Source: Sporopachydermia quercuum | Lineage: Eukaryota > Ascomycota > Sporopachydermiomycetes > Sporopachydermiales > Sporopachydermiaceae | Length of the DNA stretch: 64,000 nucleotides | Reading direction: 5' to 3' | Assembly (NCBI GenBank): GCA_001599295.1 | Contig: BCGN01000005.1 | Coordinates: 1,240,001-1,304,000 of the forward strand | Shown here: positions 32,500-46,788 of the stretch, one piece after another | Position numbering within the stretch: position 1 is the stretch's first letter | Layout: each line of letters begins with the position of its first letter | The notes under the pieces: model-generated | What the model was told of the DNA's origin: nothing | Databases searched by the model: none | What the model saw: only the letters and a program-made list of their open reading frames with translations | Program-made: the position numbers and the translations under genes

Positions 32500-35400
32500 A
32501 TGTCATATAGTTCATGCCGGACTCAGTTAGAATCGTTAACTGAGTCAATGATCAGTACTGATCTTGAACAGACTCTTGAGACTATTTTGGAAGGTTTTGG
32601 AGAATGGCCAATTTATGAGAAATCAGATATCCAACTGTTGATGATAAACAAGTTGATACCTCAATTGATTGGCCTTTCCAACGATGATTCATCCTGGAGA
32701 ATCATAGTGCGCCTTCTCCATGACGCTACTGGACTGAACGCTATAATTGAAGCAACGTTGGGGAGAGTGCGATTACTTTTAGATGGAAAAGCCGATCATG
32801 AATTACTGTCATCAACAAGAAATGGTATTCAAGTACTATTATTAATGATTAATGATATTCTAACTACAACAGACCATCTGGTGCTAGACCTGGTGGTGGG
32901 TGTCGAGAATAGCGATTATATGAAAACTGCTGGTAAACGGGTTCAATTTAGAAATTTGACATCTATTTTCACAGGCAGTAAGCTATTAACAGTGGGAAGT
33001 GAGGCTTATGTTGCTTTATCAAAAACTAGTGCGTTTGAGAGTTCACACGATGTCAACATTACCTGGCAGTGGTTGAGTAAGAAAGAAACATACTGTCAGT
33101 ATTTAGCTGANCAACTGATTCAAGCTATTTACAAGATTAATAATCCTGACTCAACGGAATCTACAGAGCTGACTAAGTTGATACTGGCAGGATTATTATT
33201 TGATTACAATGTGACAAAGAACGTATTACTGTCCATTATAAGGAAAGGCAAACTGAATTGTTTTCTATATTTCTTTTCGTTATTAACGCACAGAGCACAA
33301 GAAAGATTACTTATTAAACATCTGTTAATTTTTATCAACACTACTTTTTTGGATACAAAGACCCAGTATCAGATAGAGGAGAAACAATTAGAAACTACGA
33401 TCGACAGAATTGAATCTCTTACATCAGCTGCCAGCTTCTTATTTGACATTGTAAGTATCAACAACGGACAAGAAAGAAATCTTTTCAAATTAATTTATGA
33501 ACAGTCAATGAACGATGCTCACAGTGTATTACTCAGATATCTAATATCGATGATCGGCCAAAAATTTCCAATAGTTTTACAAGAGTCTTTTTTAGATATT
33601 CTCTCTGTATGGTCATCAATAGCCAGTATCAATCATCTAAGACTATCCATGCAAACAACTATGACAGAACTTATATTATCATCTTTATACTTTTTAGATG
33701 CATCTTTCATCAAAGATAAACTGCTAAGTGATTCTAGTTTTCTCAATGGTGTTACCAATCATTTAGAATCAAGTTCTATAAATATCCGCTTCCTTGGTCT
33801 GATATTTGCCAAAGAAGTCGGCTCAATAGCAGAGAACGAATTATTAAAGTTAGATATAATAAACCTAGAGAATGAATCAGAAAGACTACTATCCACAATA
33901 AAGTGGTGTAATTCTCATCGTGAACTGAAAGATTTCAAAGGTAAAAGAGTCAATCTACCTACCGTCGACGTCGACGCCCTTATAGTTGAAAGCAAAAATA
34001 TTTCTAATTCTCATACAAAGGAATCTAGTAGCGAAACAAATCCTGATTCAATTGCTATAAACCAAAAGATTGAAGAGATCACTGATAAGAAATCCATTCA
34101 AATTCTTCCTCAGAGGTACGAACCTCAAATTTCTTTATACCAAATTCAAGATTCTGACCAGGAGGAGTCTGATACAGAGGATTTAACTATAGAACGAACT
34201 CCAAAACCTAAAGCTCCTATTTATCTGGGAGATCTAGTCGAATACCTTCAAAGTGAGTCTTATGATAAAGTGGAAATAGCTCTCATAAATGGCAGTGAAT
34301 TATTGAGGAAAATGGCTAAATTTGGCACTGAAATTCATGCTAGATCTCAGCAATTGGCTAAACTACTATTAACTCTGCAAGATCAATTTGAATTAGCTGA
34401 TTTTCAAGACATGAGATTGGAAATGCTGATAACTTTGGTTTCAATTGAACCAAGTGTTGTGAAAGCTTGTTTGATTCCTTTAATGTTTGCTGGTGACTTG
34501 TCGTTACAACAAAGAATGATTGCTTTGTCATCAATTACCCTTGGGGCTAGACGTTTAAGAGGATACGATGACAAACTTATTATGACGGACTTGAAGAAAA
34601 AGAAACAGTTTAAAAGCTTGGCTTCCAAAGTGCTACCTCCTTCTGCTCATAGAAGAATGATCAGTGAATTTGATGATCCTTCTTTGTTTGAGAAGCAGTC
34701 AAACAATGATGGTAATCAGTTGACATCTCCAAATGACTCATTGGAGTATATTGATGGAATTACAGAAAGCCTCAACAAGCTATCAGTTAGAAAATCCATG
34801 AATGAGATGGAAATTGTTGATGAAAGAGCCAAGCAGGTTATGGATTCCATTCATGGACCCAAAGTTCTGAGAATCTCTAGAAAACTTTTAAAAGAGAGAC
34901 AGGCCCAGGGAGAACCCCAATCCAGAGAAAATCTATATCTATCTATTGCCAGTGATGGATTTTTTTTCCCTTTGGTTTCAACATGGTATAGATATTCCCA
35001 TAACTCTACTGGGCTATTCAACCTAGGAATATATTCTGATATATTTGCTGGCNATTTCTTGAAAAGTTTAGGTATACTGTTAGAATCAGCATATCCCACA
35101 GTAGTAGATATCAATGACATGGTTAGTGAATTGGTTAAGGTACTATTGACAATGAGAACAGTTGTGTCTGATAGACTTCGCAGTAAATGGGAAGAAAAGA
35201 AGAATAACGTAAAAGGTATATTTGAAGGAATGTTAACTGATACCTCGATTATATTAGATATAATGACATCTGCAGATAATTCTGTTGATATGGTCCGAAG
35301 GTATGGAACAGGAATGCTAGAACTGAGAGAATGGTTTCAAAGTGTATGGGATGATTTCGAGCGAAATCAATATACGGAAAGTATATCAGTTCGATCAACC

Positions 35401-35556
35401 ATGCTGTTAGTAAATAGTGGTACTATCTCATCCATATTGCTTAAGGATGAAACAACAAAAGGAAGTTTGGCTGCATTGCTATTGAGGTTCAACGAGCTGG
35501 TTAACGATAAATGGCGCAGAATACTAATCGGAAGTTTGATGGATACCACTCAATGA
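32500..35556 (+). CDS. TEL2: Telomere length regulation protein Tel2 (TTT complex)
   Basis: HEAT-repeat-like scaffold of the Tel2-Tti1-Tti2 complex, which with Hsp90 and R2TP matures PIKK kinases (Tel1, Mec1, Tor). The frame is open from 32404 but its first ATG is at 32500 (MSYSSCRTQLESLTESMI), giving 1018 aa, longer than S. cerevisiae Tel2 (688). The conserved C-terminal Tel2 domain is clear from about residue 575 to 690 (YLGDLVEYLQ, ALSSITLGARRLRG), followed by FFFPLVSTWYRY. An acidic linker with SDQEESDTEDL, the usual CK2-type phospho-site for R2TP binding, lies just before it. Two short upstream ORFs start at 32386 and 32442. The start is the least certain part: an upstream exon cannot be excluded. 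Ns at 33111 and 35053. Confidence 0.88.
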   Translation: MSYSSCRTQLESLTESMISTDLEQTLETILEGFGEWPIYEKSDIQLLMINKLIPQLIGLSNDDSSWRIIVRLLHDATGLNAIIEATLGRVRLLLDGKADHELLSSTRNGIQVLLLMINDILTTTDHLVLDLVVGVENSDYMKTAGKRVQFRNLTSIFTGSKLLTVGSEAYVALSKTSAFESSHDVNITWQWLSKKETYCQYLAXQLIQAIYKINNPDSTESTELTKLILAGLLFDYNVTKNVLLSIIRKGKLNCFLYFFSLLTHRAQERLLIKHLLIFINTTFLDTKTQYQIEEKQLETTIDRIESLTSAASFLFDIVSINNGQERNLFKLIYEQSMNDAHSVLLRYLISMIGQKFPIVLQESFLDILSVWSSIASINHLRLSMQTTMTELILSSLYFLDASFIKDKLLSDSSFLNGVTNHLESSSINIRFLGLIFAKEVGSIAENELLKLDIINLENESERLLSTIKWCNSHRELKDFKGKRVNLPTVDVDALIVESKNISNSHTKESSSETNPDSIAINQKIEEITDKKSIQILPQRYEPQISLYQIQDSDQEESDTEDLTIERTPKPKAPIYLGDLVEYLQSESYDKVEIALINGSELLRKMAKFGTEIHARSQQLAKLLLTLQDQFELADFQDMRLEMLITLVSIEPSVVKACLIPLMFAGDLSLQQRMIALSSITLGARRLRGYDDKLIMTDLKKKKQFKSLASKVLPPSAHRRMISEFDDPSLFEKQSNNDGNQLTSPNDSLEYIDGITESLNKLSVRKSMNEMEIVDERAKQVMDSIHGPKVLRISRKLLKERQAQGEPQSRENLYLSIASDGFFFPLVSTWYRYSHNSTGLFNLGIYSDIFAGXFLKSLGILLESAYPTVVDINDMVSELVKVLLTMRTVVSDRLRSKWEEKKNNVKGIFEGMLTDTSIILDIMTSADNSVDMVRRYGTGMLELREWFQSVWDDFERNQYTESISVRSTMLLVNSGTISSILLKDETTKGSLAALLLRFNELVNDKWRRILIGSLMDTTQ

Positions 35557-36113
35557 GTCATAGTGAATGATAAGTTCTTATTGAGATACAGTTGCAGCTG
35601 GATGTATATATATATATATGCGATATGGTATACACATCCATCNCCATCTTCANCTCCGTCCTATATACTATAAGTCCTTTTCTTCTCTCCCTTTACTAAG
35701 TAATGTCACTACTGTTAGGTGATTTACCTAAAAGGGATAATCGCAAACATCAATCAAAATTTCGTTTGTATAGAAGTTAGAACATAGCCTCGTATTTCAT
35801 TCATATTAGTGAAATTAAGCTTCTTGTATACTGTAATTGATACAAACCTAATTGTTACCCCTTCATTTGCGTAAACTTTGAACCTGTGTAAACCTTAATG
35901 TTTGAACAATTTGTAATACCTGTGAAGTCAAGTACTATACTTACATCATCAACATAACATCTCTGTATTATTATCACNTACTCAAAAGAATTCTGAATAC
36001 TTGAATTCAAGTCTTGATACATGATTTGTATTACCAATATATAGTCATCAATATTTCAACGTAGTTGACCACAGTAAGATAATTTACTGTCTTTTCATAT
36101 TAGAAACATCACC
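35557..36113. other. Intergenic region TEL2 to DUF4112 gene
   Basis: About 560 bp between tandem genes. It holds a TA dinucleotide run at about 35605-35619, three Ns, and AT-rich promoter-like DNA. No other feature found. Confidence 0.5.
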
Positions 36114-37309
36114 ATGTCCTTTTTAGCCAAATTTGCTGCTAAACTTGTATGTAGAGACTACTGATTTTACAATTGCATTTGCATAATCTATCTTCTAGGA
36201 ACGACCTAGTAAGCACTACATTATCCTATTTGAACATACTAACAATACTTCTAGTTTATTTCAAAAAAAGTAGCAACCTCAGTTGGATTAGAAGATCCAT
36301 TCTATGAAGAAGTATGATACCGTTCACTTACCCTTTTTTCTACCATATGCAAGTTTCCAACATCATCAATATTAACTTATATGTTTCTTCTTTCTATTGC
36401 AGATTCCAGAATCAGAGCTAGGTAAAAAGAAACCAGGATCAAAANGAAAGAAACCTATTCCTTTAGGAATCTCTAGAAATGATGCAAGGGTTTTAAGCAA
36501 AGTGAAAAAGAAAGCATGGAGACAAGACATGCTTTTCAACTTCTGTGGTTTTCGTGTGGGATGGTGTGGAATTATATCAATAATACCTATGTATGTTGAA
36601 CTGAAGGTGTATTTCAGATTTGTTTATTATCCTTCCCAGTAAGTACAGAACAGAATATTCAACCACACTAACAATCTTTAAGAATTGGTGATCTATTTGC
36701 TTTCCTTCTTGCTTATGGCATTATTTCAAAAGCTGAGAAAATTGACAATGGTTTACCTACAAATATAAGGTCAGAGATGATGGGTAACATCGTACTAGAT
36801 TTTTTAATTGGTTTAATCCCTATCATGGGAATTTTCCTCAATATTGCTTATAAAGCAAGTTGCAGAAATGCTTTAATTCTGGAGAAGCATTTGAAAAAAA
36901 TTGGACAAGAGAACATTGTAAGTATGGCAAATATGCACTTGGTTAGTCACTTCTGACCTGACCAAAGAGGTCTGCAGTGTGACTGTTAGATTGCTACTAT
37001 CACCTACACAGTTCCCTTTGCTTACCACTTTCTCTAACGCCCGCACTTTAGCGAACAGGAAATTTGCCTCAAGACCCACCAGAACAACATTGGTCTATAT
37101 TTTTTTGGAAGAATGGCAACAAGAAAACACCCAACGAGGTTATTTCAGATTTACCCCCAGAGAGTAATTTGAAAAACTCACTTAAAGTAAGAAATACTAA
37201 CTATCCGAAAGGATATATCAATCAAAAGAATGGAGAGATCAACATGGAATCAAAATCCAATAGTTCCTTTAATGCAGCTAAGCTATCTTCTCCAAATACG
37301 ACGGTTTGA
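36114..37309 (+). CDS. DUF4112-family membrane protein, five exons
   Basis: Small fungal membrane protein of unknown function. Exons are 36114-36146, 36255-36311, 36403-36590, 36683-36921 and 37059-37309, giving 255 aa. The conserved core reads NDARVLSKVKKKAWRQDM, FCGFRVGWCGIISIIP joined to IIGDLFAFLLAYGIISK, then VLDFLIGLIPIMGIFLNIAYKASCRNALILEKHL; it has two hydrophobic hairpin-like segments typical of DUF4112. The basic N-terminus ends in LEDPFYEE, also family-like. Branch points are TACTAAC, TATTAAC, CACTAAC and CTCTAAC. At the fourth intron two donors overlap (GTAAGT at 36918 and GTATGG at 36922). Only the second gives the long C-terminal tail (NLPQDPPEQHWSIFFWKNG), while the first gives a short unrelated tail. 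An N at 36446 blurs one residue. No name is given because I do not recognise a named orthologue. Confidence 0.82.
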
Positions 37310-37670
37310 AGTGCAATACCGCACATAATAGTAAGTGACTTATCATCGTGTTTATACTACTGATCGCATACTGCACGTAGTTTTAATAGCCAACTACCAT
37401 GACTAATAACCATACAAACTTATAACCAGTTTATTCCGTAATGCAACTTAAAACCAAACATGCTCGTTCATGTTTTATTCTTTCATTCTTCCAATATACA
37501 AAAATACACATCCACGATAATTCAGCAGAATTTATATTCTATTTACATTTGTTCTCTTCTATCGCAGTTCGTGGAAATGAAATTCCAACCTAACTTACTA
37601 ATAGAGAATCAAATACCAGTTGGCATGGTATACATAATAATGTACATAATATATTCATACTTAGTCGTAA
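37310..37670. other. Convergent intergenic region DUF4112 gene/SET9
   Basis: About 360 bp between convergent stop codons, AT-rich, with no gene seen. Confidence 0.5.
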
Positions 37671-40600
37671 TTAGTTAGTTAACATAACTTTCTTAGGTCT
37701 CAATGACATCCTTCCTGCCGACCTAACAACAATCACAGCTTCAATTTTTTGCTTTCTTGGTCTGCCTCGTTTTCTTTTCACAGGAACATCAACTAGTTTC
37801 TCACTTTTGGGTTTTCGACCTCTTTTCATTCCTCCCGCTTTGACAACCGTAGGATTTGGTCTTGGTTTTCTTCCAGTACGACTTTTTGTTTTAATCATCT
37901 TTTCTTTCTTCACTTTCTTTTTTACTNCTTCCTTTACTTTCTTTACCTTGGTTTTCGTTTGCTTTCTGGTTCTAGATTTTCTACTTGATCTCAGGTTGAA
38001 CTTCGGTCTGTTTTTCCTCTTCTTTCTGTTTGCTTCAACTATGAACGTTCGCTTCATCATTTCTTCCTGCAATTGTTTTAATTGATAGATGCTTCTTCTA
38101 AAACAAGGTGAAAAATCAGTATCAGATAACTCATCTTCGTCGTCATCTACTTCATTATTACTACCATCAGTATCGTCACCACTGTCATCAGTACCTTCTT
38201 CACTATCATCCTCATTACCGTCGCTTTCTGTATATTCATCACTAGTACCATCCGCACTAATATCATGATTATCACAATCAGAATCGGTTCCTATTTCCAT
38301 ATCATTACACCTTTCACTTTCACTTTCACTCCCACTCTCACTCTCACTCTCAGCACCTGCCTCAAACTTGGGTTTATTATTCTCTTCATCGCTATCAGGA
38401 TCTAATATAGTTGGTCTATCATTGCTTGATAACCCAACATAAGGCCAGAGTCTACCATAAAGCATATAATGTCTATAACAATTAGGACAAAACTTGAAAC
38501 TTGAGCCATCAAACTCTTTCTTATAAAAAAATATTCCACAGTTAATACAGTCAAACAAGTTGCTCATGACTAGCTTGACAACAGATTTATCTGGATAATC
38601 TTCACAACGACTCAACCTAACAAGTCTTGATGCTGATAATAGCCTATAACATTTACGTAATAAAATGTCTTTCTCGGACAAATCTTCATAACCAGAAAAC
38701 ACATCAATGAGCGGTAAACCAGGATCATGGCACTTGATTCCTTTCGAATAATTCCCATCTGAATTCATGCTAAAGTGTGCTGAGAATGCTTTATAAGGTA
38801 GGTCTAAAGATTGCTTCAATAATGGAGCCATAATACTTTCATTACCAAGGTTATCAATATTAGATAATAGGAATTTTTCAACCAAAGATTCGCCACCATT
38901 GAACTGAGTAAATTTTGGATCACGTTTGATGAGAAGATTCGCGTTGTTACGCGGACGAAGAACCCGCTTTTGTTCAGGTTCAGGGGTTCCCCTGTATTCA
39001 CCATTTCCATTTCTAGTGGCAATATCGGCATTCTCGCTACTACCAAAACTTGACTTATGCTCAATGCTGCTGCCATCATTGGAGTTTATGATATTAGTGT
39101 TTATTTTCGCAAGGGTTTCAATATTATTGGTATATTCGTTCTCACTATTATCAGCTTTAGCAAAAATACTACCACTGATGATACTAGTAGAATGAAAATT
39201 GCCATCAATCTTATTTTCAAAAAGACTTTTATCTTGAAGAGCAGCAACAAGATCAACTTCATTTTTCATTTCCAGTTCACTATCGTTCAAGTGTTTATGT
39301 GCAAACTCATTATGATCACTACCACTTGCTTCTGGAGACGGATAGAAATAGGACGGAAGAGAATTAGAGCTATTTTTCTGTAACTGCGAATTTAAATAAC
39401 TTGTTTTCCTCATCTGCTGTTTGACAGTTATGCATTCGTGTCTGATGAAATCGTCATCCGAGTTCATGTTTGAATCAATTGGTGGAGTTTCTAGGTCTCC
39501 ACTTAACCTCTCTCTGATATTGACATTTACAGTCTTCCTTTTAAGTAAATCCCTATTGTTCTTTTTTATATTCTGTAAAGCCAATTCTAAATCATCGACA
39601 ATCACATCATCAGATTCAGATCCGGACTCTGAATTGTTGATTGAATTACAGTTCGAATGTAAAGTAGAATGGATAGCAGAGTTTACAACAGATCCTTCAA
39701 CGGTAGAAGATTCTCTGAATTCAATATCGCTCAGGACATTTGGTTGAGACTTCAACCGTGTTTTATTACCTTCGCTGGTATTATTATCGTCATCCTCTTC
39801 CTCTTTATCATCATCGTCGTCATCATTTTGATTTCTTTCCATATTGTATGCACCACGAGTTTCACGTTCACAACTGGCACATAAACATTCTTTATTCCTT
39901 TTACCAAAATAATTCTCTGCATACCTGACAGTGATCTCTTCACCTTTTAAAATTGGCCTTGTTGCTCTGATTTCCATTTTCAAACCTTTTGAAATAAACT
40001 TAGCATTAGCTTTGCAATCATGATTAACTAATCTTGCTGGTCCTAACATAAGACAATCAGTGCCTCTTCTGCTGGTTTTGATGATTGAGAAGTCCCTTCC
40101 TTTATTCAATTCTTCAACTTCTGCATCAGTTAGAACGACTAATAGCCCTGTTAAGTATCTGATTTCCTCATTTGTTTGAAAATACTTCCTAGCAACAATG
40201 CATGCCTCTACTGAACTTTCCTCATATTCTTCCTCTTTTCCAACTTTGAACTCTGGGAATACATAATCCTGACTCTTATCACGAGTTGGTCTTGAATAAC
40301 GATAACGATCAGTCGTTTGAACGTCAAATCCGCATTCTGGCAAATATATCTGAAAGTATCTTTTGCAATGTCTTGTAAATTGGCTTTTTACGCTCGAGGA
40401 GCTGAATCGTTTGATAAAAGATTGAACTGAAGGGAACGCAATGAATAGTTCAATACATCTTGCCAGACTTTCGTTTGTTTTTGCTTGGGTAATTCCTTTA
40501 GTTAAACTTCTACTATTGTTATGTTTTGCAGGAGATTTGCTTCGAGCTTTAGCATTGCTACTAATTAATTTCCTTCTTTTTCTTCCCGTTGATCCTCTTG

Positions 40601-40847
40601 TATTATAGTTGCTATTGTCTTCAGAATCATCATCACCTTCTTCAGAATCAGATAGATATGGTGATAGGACTTTATTTATTAGTTCCTCTTTGATGAGACT
40701 TGCAATTTGCTCCTGCGACACTCCTCTTAATGGTTTGTTGCGTAGAACTTTCCTTATCTTCGACCAGTAATGTACTTGGTCAATAAGTGCATAAGTAAGG
40801 AAATCATCAATAAGGGAGAAATCACGACCACTTAATCCTCCACTCAT
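37671..40847 (-). CDS. SET9: Histone H4-K20 methyltransferase Set9 (KMT5), with AT-hooks
   Basis: Nuclear SET-domain enzyme of the Suv4-20/Set9 family, which methylates histone H4 lysine 20 and supports DNA-damage checkpoint signalling in S. pombe. The 1058-aa frame opens with the Set9 N-domain (FSLIDDFLTYALIDQVHYW). The SET domain covers about residues 210-315, with CLMLGPARLVNHDCKANAKF (catalytic NHDC at 275-278) and EEITVRYAENYFG, then post-SET cysteines C321, C323 and C326. A Ser/Asp/Glu-rich low-complexity centre follows. Next is a zinc-ribbon-like CINC...CPNC module at about 765-795, and a basic tail with AT-hook cores (RKRGRPRKQK, RGRKPK, GRKPRP) at about 990-1045. The protein is much longer than S. 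pombe Set9 (441 aa). S. cerevisiae has no such gene. An N at 37927. Confidence 0.92.
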   Translation of the reverse strand: MSGGLSGRDFSLIDDFLTYALIDQVHYWSKIRKVLRNKPLRGVSQEQIASLIKEELINKVLSPYLSDSEEGDDDSEDNSNYNTRGSTGRKRRKLISSNAKARSKSPAKHNNSRSLTKGITQAKTNESLARCIELFIAFPSVQSFIKRFSSSSVKSQFTRHCKRYFQIYLPECGFDVQTTDRYRYSRPTRDKSQDYVFPEFKVGKEEEYEESSVEACIVARKYFQTNEEIRYLTGLLVVLTDAEVEELNKGRDFSIIKTSRRGTDCLMLGPARLVNHDCKANAKFISKGLKMEIRATRPILKGEEITVRYAENYFGKRNKECLCASCERETRGAYNMERNQNDDDDDDKEEEDDDNNTSEGNKTRLKSQPNVLSDIEFRESSTVEGSVVNSAIHSTLHSNCNSINNSESGSESDDVIVDDLELALQNIKKNNRDLLKRKTVNVNIRERLSGDLETPPIDSNMNSDDDFIRHECITVKQQMRKTSYLNSQLQKNSSNSLPSYFYPSPEASGSDHNEFAHKHLNDSELEMKNEVDLVAALQDKSLFENKIDGNFHSTSIISGSIFAKADNSENEYTNNIETLAKINTNIINSNDGSSIEHKSSFGSSENADIATRNGNGEYRGTPEPEQKRVLRPRNNANLLIKRDPKFTQFNGGESLVEKFLLSNIDNLGNESIMAPLLKQSLDLPYKAFSAHFSMNSDGNYSKGIKCHDPGLPLIDVFSGYEDLSEKDILLRKCYRLLSASRLVRLSRCEDYPDKSVVKLVMSNLFDCINCGIFFYKKEFDGSSFKFCPNCYRHYMLYGRLWPYVGLSSNDRPTILDPDSDEENNKPKFEAGAESESESGSESESERCNDMEIGTDSDCDNHDISADGTSDEYTESDGNEDDSEEGTDDSGDDTDGSNNEVDDDEDELSDTDFSPCFRRSIYQLKQLQEEMMKRTFIVEANRKKRKNRPKFNLRSSRKSRTRKQTKTKVKKVKEXVKKKVKKEKMIKTKSRTGRKPRPNPTVVKAGGMKRGRKPKSEKLVDVPVKRKRGRPRKQKIEAVIVVRSAGRMSLRPKKVMLTN
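38315..38355. repeat. Hexamer microsatellite coding Ser-Glu repeats in SET9
   Basis: CACTTT/CACTCT-type hexamers repeat about seven times and encode an ESESESGSESESE tract in the acidic linker of SET9. Such tracts often vary in length between strains. Confidence 0.6.
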
Positions 40848-41484
40848 CTCGATGATTCCCAGTTGATAATGATAGCTATTTCACAGATTCAAAATAAACA
40901 ACACTATTTTCCATTTGCAGCTTCGCTTCTTCAGAACATGCTACTAATACTTTATATAATGATAATCAATAAGTTCTACCTATATTATGAAACAAACAAC
41001 TAAAGGGATTAGTACCGCCCTCGGACACCAATGTCACACGTCGTGGAAAATATGTTGGTGACACTTATACAGCATCAGAAAACGACTGACGGCTTTAAGA
41101 AATAGCAAAAATAATCCAACCCTGTAATCGGGAACATCATCTTATATTAACATGATGTCAAGATTATATTAAAGGACGTTAGATTTGTTGATTCAATATT
41201 ACCTATATTTCTTGTCAAAATAGTGATTTTCCTGTCAATAATATCGTAAATAATCTCAAAAGGGTAATCTACTAACCTTAAAACTGTGCCTGCCGGAGGC
41301 CGCATTTGTATACATGGAAATAAATAAGAAGATGGGAGGACAGGACGTAGATGGATGTTGAATGAACTGAAGAAGGTGCGAGAGCATTGGCATTGCATTT
41401 CTTGTTTATTCTAGGATTAGTTAGTGACTTTTTGGTGATACTTGGGATGAGAATTTGTGGACTTTTATCGACTTCTTTCCGAGA

Positions 41485-41691
41485 ATGTCTTCCTTAATTA
41501 CTTGTGAAGTCTATATACTAGACTGCATGTTATATGCAGTTTTCAGTATTCTATTTACATGTGTTCTACTTAGCTCAATTTCAACAACATTACACCCAAA
41601 TGAGCGAAGGAATATGAATGAAGAATTGCATACTCTCGCTGACGATTTTCTGCAATCAGACTGGAGAGTATATGTTAAATATCAAAAATAG
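41485..41691 (+). CDS. Doubtful 68-aa ORF with one hydrophobic segment
   Basis: ATG-started ORF, beginning MSSLITCEVYILDC, with a single hydrophobic stretch (MLYAVFSILFTCVLLSSIS) followed by a charged tail ending WRVYVKYQK. It could be a small single-pass membrane protein, but no family is recognised and it lies in a long intergenic region where chance ORFs are expected. Confidence 0.2.
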   Translation: MSSLITCEVYILDCMLYAVFSILFTCVLLSSISTTLHPNERRNMNEELHTLADDFLQSDWRVYVKYQK

Positions 41692-41760
41692 TTCGTAGTT
41701 TGAGCAGTATTTTTGCTAAATTTTAATACTTATTCTATAGTCATGCGACTGCACTATAAA

Positions 41761-41788
41761 TGAAGTCATGCAAGTGAAGTCATGCAAA
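41761..41788. repeat. 14-bp direct repeat
   Basis: TGAAGTCATGCAAG at 41761-41774 is followed directly by TGAAGTCATGCAAA at 41775-41788, one mismatch. A related GTCATGC occurs at about 41741. Confidence 0.6.
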
Positions 41789-43536
41789 CTTTGAAACTGC
41801 ACTTGACGTTCAGTTTGTCACTCGATCTTCTGCATGTCATGGGACACTTGATGATTGGGAAGGAAATAGCATTTACTAATGAGTGGATTACGGAAAGAAG
41901 GAAGGAGAATTAACCGATAGGTGGAGTTGAAAATGACCCGAAATGTTGGAACGTTTTCTCAAGATTTAGTGTCTTGAAATTAAGCTGGAACAGATGTCAC
42001 GAAGTAGTAAAAGCCAATCATATGAACCTACTCTTAACAATGAAATAGTCTCCGAAATTTCCCGAGACTATTATATCTTTTCCGAAAAGTTTCTACCCAG
42101 ATGAGCAACTTATTCAAAAATCAATCGAAACAATTAGTTCTTTCGAGATAGATACTAACTATAATAAGCTCATATTTCATCTAGCNAGACATTTTTTCTT
42201 TTCCTATAATCATAGAGCGCTACTAATTTACATATCCCTGTTAATACTCAGACTATTACAAGAAGTTCCTTATTTTAGTGTCGCTGCAACACAACTACGA
42301 CTACTATCACAGTTCACTGATCATTATCAATATAGCAAATGCACATATATTCCGTTTACACGAAATCAAATATAAAATAAAAAAATATATATAATTATAG
42401 AATTATCTGATTCAATTCTTTCTATCTTTTTCTTTCCAACCAGCAGCAGAATTACATTTATATACAAGCCTTCGACAACCAGTGAGTAAGCGTAGCCACT
42501 ATAAAACAGAATCCGGACTAAACTCGCTTGATATAAAATAATTCCTCACATTTCGTTTCCTTTCCTTCCCTTCCATTTTCTTTCATCTTCAGCTTCTATT
42601 AAATTGAACTGAGAGAAAACAACACAACTAAAAAAATAACCCATTCACGACTTTCTTTCTATAAAAGCCCAGATATAATACTTCTCTTCGTTTTATCGTA
42701 CTTTAAAGCGAACCTTCAAATCATTGAACCCCCACAACAAAACAAACAAATGCCAAGTAATGTGAGGTAAATGATTCACAACAAATATAACCAAGAAGTA
42801 ACCATTAAGTACGAGAAATAGATAAATTGTAATAGCTCGCCATCGCAAGTATTCCATCCATATATATTTCCCTGTACAGACTTCTTTCAAACCATTTCAT
42901 TTCCATTTCTTTTCTTTCATCAGCCCTCTTACCAAAAATAAAATAACTTTCTATAATAATACAACAAACGCCAAGTATAGATTCGTTCCACGAACCAAAT
43001 GCGATCAATAATAATACAGAAAAGATTAACACATATATAAATACCCAGAGGAGACAATAAACCAAAAGATGAAATGAAATAATAACCCATAATTCTATCA
43101 ATAAACCGTTATACCCATAGAAAACTCTTTCAAACGTAAATGAAGATGCAAATGAAACGAAGAAATAATGAAACAAAAATTAAACACTCTTTTTATCCAT
43201 AGAGTTTCAGACAATAGAAAGAACCAGATTTTAAATCGAATCAGTATCAACAATATTCAACAAATAAAGATGTGCAGTTGAAATAGCAATTTAGCAAATA
43301 AAAAATAATGTGTAAAGCGTCTACCCAACGATTGGCGATGCAGTAATGAATGATGTGATCAAGAGAAACGATAGACAATCACTCACAATACATAGAAAAA
43401 CATGAGTGGTAGGCAAACAAACAAAATGACAACAGAAAAGGAAGCAAACAATAAATAGATGATATAAAAATATAGCGACTTAAGCAGTTGATATGACACA
43501 GCCACTTAAACAGCAATACGGCGATCATCATCCAGT

Positions 43537-46788
<3,252 letters not shown>

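Larger units (their letters stand above)
40848..43536. other. 2.7 kb gap: SET9 promoter and DED1 3' flank
   Basis: No recognisable gene. It holds a 69-codon ORF at 41485-41691 listed separately, a 14-bp direct repeat TGAAGTCATGCAAG at 41761-41788, and from about 42400 to 43500 an A-rich plus strand. Long minus-strand hydrophobic ORFs in that last part are explained by T-rich composition. One N at 42186. No tRNA or snRNA seen. Confidence 0.5.

Noticed and set aside
36147-36254. A 10-nt microexon in intron 1 of the DUF4112 gene (between TTCTAG and GTAAGC)
   Set aside because: Including it breaks the frame of the next exon; treating the whole stretch as one 108-nt intron with TACTAAC keeps frame.
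37807-39928. Several plus-strand ORFs of 60-110 codons opposite SET9
   Set aside because: Antisense shadows of the low-complexity Ser/Glu/Asp-rich SET9 linker.
42805-43176. Hydrophobic minus-strand ORF of about 120 codons
   Set aside because: Lies in an A-rich plus strand; the Phe/Leu/Ile-rich product is what T-rich DNA gives by chance.
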